Assembly: GCA_001579985.1 (NCBI GenBank)
Contig: LRSR01005099.1
Span: 1-34,093, forward strand
Source of the DNA: Hypsibius dujardini
Lineage: Eukaryota > Tardigrada > Eutardigrada > Parachela > Hypsibiidae
Direction of reading: 5' to 3'
Length of the DNA: 34,093 nt
Positions 27,291 through 34,093 of the stretch are shown in pieces; position 1 is the first letter of the stretch, and each line of letters begins with the position of its first letter. The position numbers and the translations under genes were made by a program. The notes under the pieces were generated by a model. The model was not told the DNA's origin. It saw only the letters and a program-made list of their open reading frames with translations, and made no database searches.

Positions 27291-29983
27291 ATGAATCACT
27301 CCGTAATAAATGACTCCTTCGGGTTGCCGAGCATCAACCAAACGGCATCATCGCACGCTGAGTGGTCAGCCTTACCGGTGATCATTTTGATCACCTTCTT
27401 CACCGGCCTGATCGGCAACGGGGCCCTTCTGATCATCTTCCTCACCCATCGTTCCCTGTGGACTCCTTTCCATGTCTACGTGATGAATCTCCTGACCGCG
27501 AGTTGCTGCTGCATCGCCACGCAGTTTCCCTTGGACGTTTACGTGGACTTGTACGGCGGCCAATGGCTGCTGGGCGAACGGACGTGCTCCTATTACATCA
27601 TCGTCAGCTGGTACTTTCAGGTAACATCATTTCGTGTCTCATAGAATTACTTGTCAATTAAATTAACAATAAATTACATTCATTTACGTACCAAATGAGA
27701 AGTGCAATGTTAAAATCAGTCCTTAGCGAATTGTTTTGCCGCAAGAAAACTATATCAAAAGCATAACGGTAATGGTTCCAATAAACGTCTCAATATTACT
27801 TTACTCCAATTTAAATGATCAGAAAGCTTAAATATATCAACATAATTTATAATGGCCTCTTTCATCGGCACTAAATTTAATTTGGCGTAGACAATCTTTT
27901 GCTTAAATTAAATCAACAAGTGTTTAACTTTAAACATCTCCAAGCAAAAACCGGTTTATAGAGACCGAATTTTGTTATGCTTTCTCCTGGTTCAAATGTA
28001 GCGTTCATTGAATACACCGTATACAGTATTTTCGAAGTATGTTAATCGTCTATTTCTCTAGGCGGTTATTTTCAATTCACATCAATTGATCGCCATCAAT
28101 CGCATCTGGGCGGTGTCCCATCCCATCTCCTACCGCCGCATTCACTCCATTCCAATTGCCATCTGTCTGTGTGTCTGCGTGTGGCTGTATGTGTTTGCCT
28201 TCCTCTCGCCTGCGCTGATCCGGGACTCGTTGTATTTCCGACGCCCGGCAGACGGACCGGATGGATGCCAATTCAACACGCCCCTCCAACTCGGCTGGGC
28301 GGTGGCCATTCAGATTGTCATATATATATGTCCGCAGATGACGATGGTGTTGGCGTTAGTAATCATCACCGTGGCAAAAAGGACGCGTAGACGTCGAAGG
28401 AGGATCAGAAAGAGGGCAAATTCTGTCGCCCCGAGTACTGGCAACGGCGCGAACCATTCCCAAAGGCGTAATAATTTTAATCAAAATCAGAAGGATAGGT
28501 TAGCCTAGCCTTTTTAACCCTAAACAGTTGGACATCTTTGTCCGCCATGACGAGCCGTTTATTTTCCGTGTGAATTACTCGGTAGGTAGGTATGTGGGTT
28601 TGAGGGTAGGTAGGTAGCCGTTTCAATGGGATGGGTGGATGGGGTGGGTAGGTTAGTAGATAGATATTTGTTGGGTAGGTAGTTAGGTGGGCTGGTTGGT
28701 TAGTGCATGGGTGGTTTGGTGGCTTGATTGGTGGGTTGAGTGATTAGTAGGTAAGCGTTTAGAATGGTAGGCAGTTGGGTGGGCGGATTGGTTGGTGGGT
28801 TGACTGGTGCATGGGTGGGTTAATGGTGCATGGGTGGGTTAATGGTGTATGGGTTGGTTGGTGGGTGAGTGGGTTGGGTAGGTGGGTAGGTACGTTGGTA
28901 AGTAGGTATTTAAATGGGTAATCAAGTGGGCGACGGGTTCGAGTACAAGTTGGTTGGTGAATGGGCTGGTTGGTTGGTGGGTGGATGGGTGAGTTGGTGT
29001 GATGGTGATTGAGTAGCTGGAAGAGAGGGTGGCTGTGTTTGTTTTTAAACAGGCAGATAGGTGACTGGGTGGGTTGGTAGGTTTGTAGGTAGGTATTTAT
29101 GTGACTAGGCAGATGGGCGGGTAGGTGAATTAGTGGGTGGATGGATGGGTTGGTGGGTTGGTTGGCGAGTGGCTGAATGAGTGAGTGGATGTGCAAATTG
29201 GTAAATAGATAACTAGGTGAGTGCGTGGGTAGGTAGGTAGTTGAGTTGGTGGGTGGGTATTTTAGCTAGATGGCTAGGTAGGGTGGTAGGTAAGTATTTA
29301 TACGGGTACGTAGGTGGGTGAGTGGGTTGGTTGATGGGTCGGTAGGTTTGTGAGTGGGTGAAGATAGATAGCTAGGCATATGGGTGGGTAGGTAGATAGC
29401 TGGGTGGGTGTGTGAGTGCATATGACGAGTGGGTCAACCCCCCCCCCCTGGTAGGGCCTCTTCTAAAATGTCCCCTACCGCATGTGTCTGCTGGTCTTAT
29501 AACTTCAATTCCTCATGTAGAAGCGTGCTCGAAGAAGGGCATTTAAAGACTACAAATTAAAACACGAATAAACTAAATTTAAAGATATTTAGTCCTGGCG
29601 ATAGGTAATGTGTTTTATATTCATGCCCATGTCCGATTACAGCTACGGTCATGAAAAGTGTGGCGGGAGCCGAAGGTAGCGCCGTAGTACAGCACCAAGA
29701 AGCACATCCACAGCGCTCGCACCATCTGCAACAGCCCCGGCCGATTCAACAATCTCACGGTGATCTGTTGCTGATCTTGCTAACCATTAGCGTCCTCATT
29801 TGCTGGACCCCCAACAACGTCTACTTCAGCTGGCTCTTCTTTGAGCCGCTAGATGCGCCGGCATTCTATGCCACGACGACCATCCTCGTGGCGTTTCAGG
29901 CCACCGTCGATCCCATCATGTTAACGTTTGCCTTAGGAAGACTTCGAACAGTGCTGCACCAGTCCTTTCTGTGCCACCGATAA
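27291..29983 (+). CDS. Rhodopsin-family GPCR, three exons, intact
   Basis: Exon 1 is 27291-27620 (WYFQ/gtaaca). Exon 2 starts at 28062 (acceptor tttctctag). Exon 3 starts at 29643 (acceptor tccgattacag) and ends with TAA at 29983. The exon 2 donor that keeps phase with exon 3 is AGG-C/gtaata near 28470; a donor at 28499 has the wrong phase for that acceptor. The product is about 355-360 residues. TM1 has GNGALLIIF; Cys99 starts TM3; the DRY region is INRIWAVSHP; loop 3 holds a run of Arg (RTRRRRRRIRKR); TM6 has ICWTPNN (CWxP); TM7 has ATVDPIMLTF instead of NPxxY. The N-terminus has NHS and NQT sequons. An acceptor (ttccttgtcag, 27247) 43 bp upstream of ATG suggests a 5'UTR intron. It differs clearly from the 9-22 kb GPCR group. 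Ligand unknown. Confidence 0.85.
28570..29430. repeat. Degenerate GGTN/GGGT tetranucleotide tract in GPCR intron 2
   Basis: About 860 bp of GGTAGGTA, GGTTGGTT and GGTGGGTG units with many substitutions, filling most of the second intron. The G/C strand bias is extreme: the opposite strand is almost free of G. Open frames on the minus strand rich in His, Pro and Thr are artefacts. Confidence 0.88.
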
Positions 29984-30068
29984 TTGCTGCCGCACTTAAG
30001 AAGTTAATTTTCGATTCATATTTGCGCAATCCCATGAAGAAGTCGCAGTGATTGATGAAGCGAACATA

Positions 30069-30760
30069 CAGGAGCCGGCAGCGAAGTTGGACCAGTTTGC
30101 GCGCCATCGAACAGCTGATTGGTTTCTTTTGTAACAACCTATCCCAGATTGTTTTTGAGTAAAAACCAAACCAGCCATTGTAAAAAACAATTTGTCGACA
30201 TTTGAATAGTCAATCATGCCTGCTCCAATTGATTGTGAAACGAGAGGCACCACCTTGGCCCACCATCAGAACGGCCATTCTCATAGAAAAATAGTCGATG
30301 CTTTGTTTGACCTGGGCTTTTCGGTTTCGAAGTCTATTGTCATTCGTGTTATCCCAGAATATGAACGGGAAACACGAAAACCAGTAAAAAAGCTCGGTCC
30401 CCAGCGCCTGCCGTCCAAGCGTACCAAGGATCGCATCAAAAAGTAGACAGCAACGAATGTGGATAATCCTCCCACCTTGAACCAGATGGTTGAACGACAG
30501 GATGTCTATGAAAGGACAATTCGTCAATTTTTGAGCGAAAATTTGAAATCGGACTTGCTGAAGAGGACCAAAGCGCATGCCCTATCAGATAAGCAAGCGC
30601 AGCAGCATCTTGACTGCGGATCTCAAATTCTGAACTTCTGGGGGTGATCGATGGAAGTATGTAAGGTCTTTGGATGAAAACTCAGAAAAATAAAATAAAA
30701 TTCACACACCGGTAAAAAACTCGTTTGCGCAAACTAGTCCAACTTTGCTGCCGGCCCCTG
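30069..30760 (+). mobile_element. Internally deleted Tc1/mariner-like element with intact inverted repeats
   Basis: 34-bp terminal inverted repeats agree at 31 positions (CAGGRGCCGGCAGCRAAGTT, then GGACYAGTTTGCGC), and TA flanks both ends (30067-30068 and 30761-30762). At 692 bp it is about half the size of an autonomous element. It starts 86 bp after the stop codon of the three-exon GPCR and could contribute to its 3'UTR or terminator region. Confidence 0.82.
30216..30647 (+). pseudogene. N-terminal (HTH) part of a Tc1/mariner-like transposase
   Basis: One frame of 144 codons is broken by a single TAG at 30444-30446. The first half (HRKIVDALFDLGFSVSKSIV) and second half (NPPTLNQMVERQDVYERTIR) are the paired helix-turn-helix units that bind the inverted repeats in this superfamily, followed by TKAHALSDKQAQQHL, the usual link to the catalytic domain. 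TGA then ends the frame; the whole DDE/D catalytic domain is absent, so it cannot transpose by itself. Confidence 0.7.
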
Positions 30761-30819
30761 TATACTAATTTTGGACACTGTCGCTCCTCAATCATCCGTG
30801 AGAACCCAGAACCCCACGG

Positions 30820-31018
30820 CAGTGACGGATTGAATGATCTGTTGATCTGTCCCCCCCCCTGTATTCAAAATAACTTTTGATCCTCAGTTCACGAGGGCAA
30901 AGGTTAAATTTTGCAGGCCTGCTACGTGTTCTTTCCGAGCCGGGAGTGGCAAAACATGCTTTACCATTCCTCTCATCATGCTTTCCGTTCTCCGCGACCC
31001 AACTTCAATCCGCCACTG
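30820..31018. mobile_element. hAT-like MITE, copy 1 of an adjacent pair
   Basis: Begins CAGTGACGGATTGA and ends TCAATCCGCCACTG (inverted repeat, one mismatch), 199 bp, with a C run inside the left half. The flanking octamers CCCCACGG and ACCCAATG share five positions, consistent with an old 8-bp duplication. No coding capacity. Confidence 0.65.
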
Positions 31019-31079
31019 ACCCAATGGTCTTCTTGAGCTGTGAAGTCATTAGAGGCATTGCGGGAGGCGGGGAGTAAAC

Positions 31080-31270
31080 CAATGGCGGATTGCTTTCTGG
31101 GCCATCGTTCACTTTTTTTACCAAAATGACTTGGGGGGAGGAGGCAACTTTTTTTCCTTCCACACGTTGCAGCATATCTCTCGTTGAGTTGTCAAAAAAA
31201 GGGTTATTTTATTGTCACACTCACCAGCAACTTTTCCCCTCCCCCCCTATGTCAATCTTAATCCGCCCTG
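31080..31270. mobile_element. hAT-like MITE, copy 2 of an adjacent pair
   Basis: Begins CAATGGCGGATTG and ends TTAATCCGCCCTG, 191 bp. It has internal GGGGGGAGGAGG and CCCCTCCCCCC blocks as in the fragment at 25669. The flanking octamers GAGTAAAC and ACGAAAAC agree at five positions. It lies 61 bp from copy 1. Confidence 0.6.
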
Positions 31271-31646
31271 ACGAAAACCTTAGTTGCGGTAAATTTTAGG
31301 GGTTGGGGTGGTCTTTTGGAATAGAAGAACTTCAGAGTTCTGAATTTTGGCCTCGTCGTTCTTTTTCTTGTATCTCCCTAGAATTACAAGAGAACTGTTT
31401 CGCATGTTGATTGGTGTGTTTCACTCCCGTTGCAATAAAGCAATAAAGTTGCAATAAAGTTGGGCAAATGAACAATGCCAGCGTGGAATAGCGAGTGGAT
31501 ATTCAGTCTACAAAGAAAATTATCTGCATTTTGAACCACGGCAATCAGGACGTGTCCTTCTTGTCCGCCATATCCATTTGTATTGAGAGGCAGGCGGAAT
31601 CAGATGCGATCTCAGCAAAAGTAGAAGACTCCGACAAGGGAATTTT

Positions 31647-32085
31647 GCTTCTCTGGAAGGCGAAATGTTCTATTTTTTTAAATTTTATTGTGTGTGTTTA
31701 ACTAAGTTCTAAATATTACAATTGAAAAAAAAATACAAATGCCTCCTAACATTTTTTAAAAATCAAAAACCAGTTTACGGTGGTACATAGGGGGCGCTCT
31801 CAATGTTACCACATGTCGCGTGCACTGATTGAATTGTTCGTTGATACGAGCAAATACACTGGCTTGTTTGCAGCCGTTACTAAATTACTATAACCGAAAT
31901 CATTTGAATGTTTAATTTAGTAAGAAATGTGAAACACAAAGGTTAATTAATCACGTCACAGAAGTGATTAAAGTGGTAAAAATTATTAGGAGGCATTTGT
32001 ATTTTTTTCGATTGAAATATTGAGAACTAAGTTATATGCACATAACAAACTAAAAAAATTGAAACATTTCGCCTTCCAGAGATGC
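31647..32085. repeat. Large inverted repeat, arms about 100 bp
   Basis: 31647-31749 and the reverse complement of 31985-32085 share CTCTGGAAGGCGAAATGTT, AACTTAGTTCT (allowing small gaps) and AAATACAAATGCCTCCTAA. The 235-bp spacer has no gene. Read outward-in, both arms can encode LWKAKC, so they may be two copies of a coding 3' end in opposite directions or the ends of a foldback transposon. Confidence 0.65.
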
Positions 32086-32553
32086 AAAAACGCCTTGTGA
32101 GCTACGTGGCACATATGTGCAAGTGTCAGACGCTGTTCATCTTGGGAAATATAGAAATTTACCGCTGAAGCTGCGTGATGATTTATTATTATATTTTGCC
32201 GCAAGCGCCCCCGTGTCAATGACTTCGCGAGCGTTTCAATATTCAGTGAACGGTTTAAATATTAATCAAAAATATAATGCATTACAAAAACGGTAAAAAA
32301 AACAATTTGGCTTTCTTTGAAATTCACTTTAGAAACATCCATCTTTTATAATCATCGATATTCATTATTTTATTAAAATTTTCGTTCATTTTCGTTCATT
32401 TTCGGACAATTTTATTGAAAATTAAATATTTTATTTTAAATTTACTAGATTTTATTCGAACTGTTTTAAATTTTATAAGCTTCCATTAACTTTCATTAAA
32501 TGATTAATTACAATATTAAACTGTTCATTGAAAATGAAATGTTTTTCAAATAG

Positions 32554-32745
32554 GTCTATGTATTCTGTAACGCAAGTGGAACGGTTTACTCCGCCGGCGT
32601 GTCAGAATACGCCGCCCAAGGGTGTTCCTCAAATAAACCTGCACATTTCGCTAAGACGCAAGCTTACCTCCAGTGGATTCGACAGACAATTTGTGTCAAC
32701 GACCTCCTAATAGCTTCTGACGAGGCAGTAATAATAATGAATTGA
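32554..32745 (+). pseudogene. Orphan C-terminal exon of a trypsin-like serine protease
   Basis: After the acceptor TTTTTCAAATAG the frame reads VYVFCNASGTVYSAGVSEYA, AQGCSSNKPAHFAKTQAYLQ, then WIRQTICVNDLL and a short tail to TGA at 32743-32745. In S1 proteases this segment follows the GDSGGP active-site serine and ends in the YLxWI helix with a Cys. No exon with GDSGGP or with the His/Asp residues lies between the GPCR stop at 29983 and this exon, where only mobile elements are found. So it is a truncated duplicate, unless upstream exons lie before the GPCR. Its relation to the protease at 33619 suggests a tandem family. Confidence 0.6.
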
Positions 32746-33618
32746 TGCAGCCTGGGTTGGCGGAGAAAAAACCACACCCACCATTTTTTTTCCTGGGAGC
32801 ATAAAATAAGCCATGTCATTCACTTTTATCGAGAGTTCAATTGTGATTTTTGTTTTTAACGTCGATATTTCGTTCTTCCAGTCCAACCTTACACTCTCCA
32901 TAAGCATGGGCCATAAGTATTCGGGAGCAGCCTTGATTGGATCATGCGAGTGAAGCAATTGTCCTATTACGTTATTCAGTGTTAAGGCAAGAAAAAAACG
33001 ATTCGATTTGGCTTGTTTTCTGTTAAGCGCGTGTGACTGTGGAATATGTTACTACAACTACAGCTCAGCTATCTCGCCGCAATTTATTATGGAGCGCCTT
33101 GTGTTTCAAAAGGTTTTGAGTTTACACACGATAAATTTACTAAGGGGAAATTATTTCCTCCCAGCTAATTTTCCAAGGCGAAATGATTTTTTCCCAGCTA
33201 AATTTGCTGAATCGAAATTAAATAACGATTTATTTATTTAATTTTCTCTTAGCTGTGGATAGGCTGTGGCTTTGCTAAAGAGGCATATTGGGGCGGAGCT
33301 TTGGGTTGGGTTTCTTGCTAGTATGACACAACAATCAAATCATCGGTCCCCACTCCCGGTTTAGAACCCCAGCCCAGCCGCAAAACTATTTCACGACAAA
33401 AGCAGTACAAAGTGCACGAATTCATTAAAGAACACTAAAAAGACATTAAATTTCGCGATGCATAGATGTTTCCCAATACAAATCAGTTCTTAAAGTGAAG
33501 ACGACGCAAATATAAATCTGTCTCGCATGGTCTGCACATTTTGGGGAAATCCAGGTGTGATCGTGACAGGTCAGATCAGAAACCCACCCCTTTAAATTGC
33601 CTCTTTTGCCGCCGTCAG
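32746..33618. other. Upstream region of the protease at 33619, no exon identified
   Basis: The exon encoding the start and activation site (IVGG-type) of the next protease should lie here or in a different isoform, but no convincing match or signal peptide was found. The region is AT-rich until about 33250. Confidence 0.3.
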
Positions 33619-34063
33619 GTGCGAATACTGGCCAAAATTCCTGTCGGACCTCCGGTCAATAATCAACAAAGGATAAGCATCAGCACTTGCGGCGGATCCA
33701 TCATCGGTAGTCGCACTATCCTCACCGCCGCCCACTGCCTTTTCAACAGCAATGATCTATCGCAGTACCCGGCTAGCACCTTGACCGTCCGGATTGGCGC
33801 TAGGAATAGCGTCCTTAGTGCCAAACCTCAAGGTTGCGAGAAGGACTTTAAAGTGACCAGGGCGTTCCCGCATCCGGGTTATCAACCCACCATGGCAGGC
33901 CAAAGCTTGAAGCAGACCAACAACGACATTGCCCTGCTGACGCTGGCCGAAGACATTGATTTTGCAAATAGTCCGTGCGCCTGCCCGCTCTGTCTGGAAG
34001 ACAAGGTACCGGAAGTGGGCGCGCAGTGTATCGCCAATGGAGTCGGCGTGCAGAATAACGACA
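33619..34063 (+). CDS. Trypsin-like (S1) serine protease, internal exon, continues beyond window
   Basis: The exon lies between the acceptor CTTTTGCCGCCGTCAG and the donor AACGACA/gtaagg; 445 nt, entering at phase 0 and leaving at phase 1. It reads VRILAKIP, then CGGSIIGSRTILTAAHC with the catalytic His, and QTNNDIALLTLAEDID with the catalytic Asp, plus CACPLCL and GAQCIANGVG. Cys residues around His match the conserved 42-58 disulfide. The activation-site exon is not seen upstream and the Ser exon lies past the window. It has no start codon in itself, so simple ORF searches miss it. Likely secreted; substrate specificity cannot be told without the missing pocket residues. Confidence 0.85.
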
Positions 34064-34093
34064 GTAAGGAAATACATGTTCGTGGCGTATTCA

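Noticed and set aside
28470-28500. Donor AAGGATAG/gttagc at 28499 for GPCR exon 2
   Set aside because: It leaves phase 2, which does not fit the strong acceptor at 29642; the donor near 28470 fits. RNA evidence would settle it.
28759-29196. 145-codon minus-strand frame rich in His, Pro and Thr
   Set aside because: It is a by-product of the GGTN repeat in the GPCR intron, whose complement lacks G and hence has few stops.
33757-34077. 106-codon minus-strand frame at the right edge
   Set aside because: Shadow of the S1 protease exon, which has the His and Asp motifs on the plus strand.

Overview
The window is eukaryotic nuclear DNA from an animal. Genes are split by GT-AG introns of about 60 bp to over 1 kb. 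Recognisable products are rhodopsin-family GPCRs, a trypsin-like protease and an F-box/FIST protein of the FBXO22 type. The space between genes is full of microsatellites, MITE-like and LTR-like elements. The GPCR expansion and the IS1595/Merlin-like transposase would fit a small ecdysozoan such as a tardigrade, but that is a guess from style; no marker fixes the species.

Layout. 1-1215: foldback repeats, a CAGG/CAGA microsatellite and non-coding DNA. 1216-7308 (+): fourteen phase-compatible exons that read as one protein of 969 residues with its N-terminus missing. It has three copies of a Tudor-like cassette, then an F-box and a FIST region like vertebrate FBXO22. Its introns hold long tetranucleotide tracts in both orientations. 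7309-9220: three solo LTRs, one nested in another, all with 4-bp target duplications. 9221-17240 (-): a tandem array of three related GPCR copies. The one at 9221-11337 is intact; the other two are broken and are shot through with a Tc1-type MITE, a solo LTR, a hAT-type MITE and a decayed unknown gene. 17400-21860: a mirrored hexanucleotide microsatellite, two in-phase exons of an unknown acidic protein, tRNA-like sequences, a decayed unknown coding region and an Ig-like exon. 21940-22400 (-): a fourth GPCR copy, a pseudogene. 22930-23700 (+): a decayed transposase of IS1595/ISXO2 (Merlin) type. 24000-27250: mostly unassigned, with one TIR-like exon and a perfect 22-bp palindrome. 27291-29983 (+): a second, intact three-exon GPCR of another subfamily. 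30069-30760: an internally deleted mariner/Tc1-like element with intact inverted repeats. 30820-31270: two hAT-type MITEs. 31647-32085: a large inverted repeat. 32554-34063 (+): an orphan C-terminal exon of a trypsin-like protease, then the His/Asp exon of a second protease that runs off the window.

The genes form no operon or pathway. The most novel item is the apparent Tudor-FBXO22 fusion, which would couple a putative methyl-ligand reader to an SCF ubiquitin-ligase receptor. The best structural signals are the nested solo LTRs with readable target duplications and the mariner derivative that keeps only its DNA-binding half. All exon borders come from reading splice signals and phase by eye; no transcript data were available.
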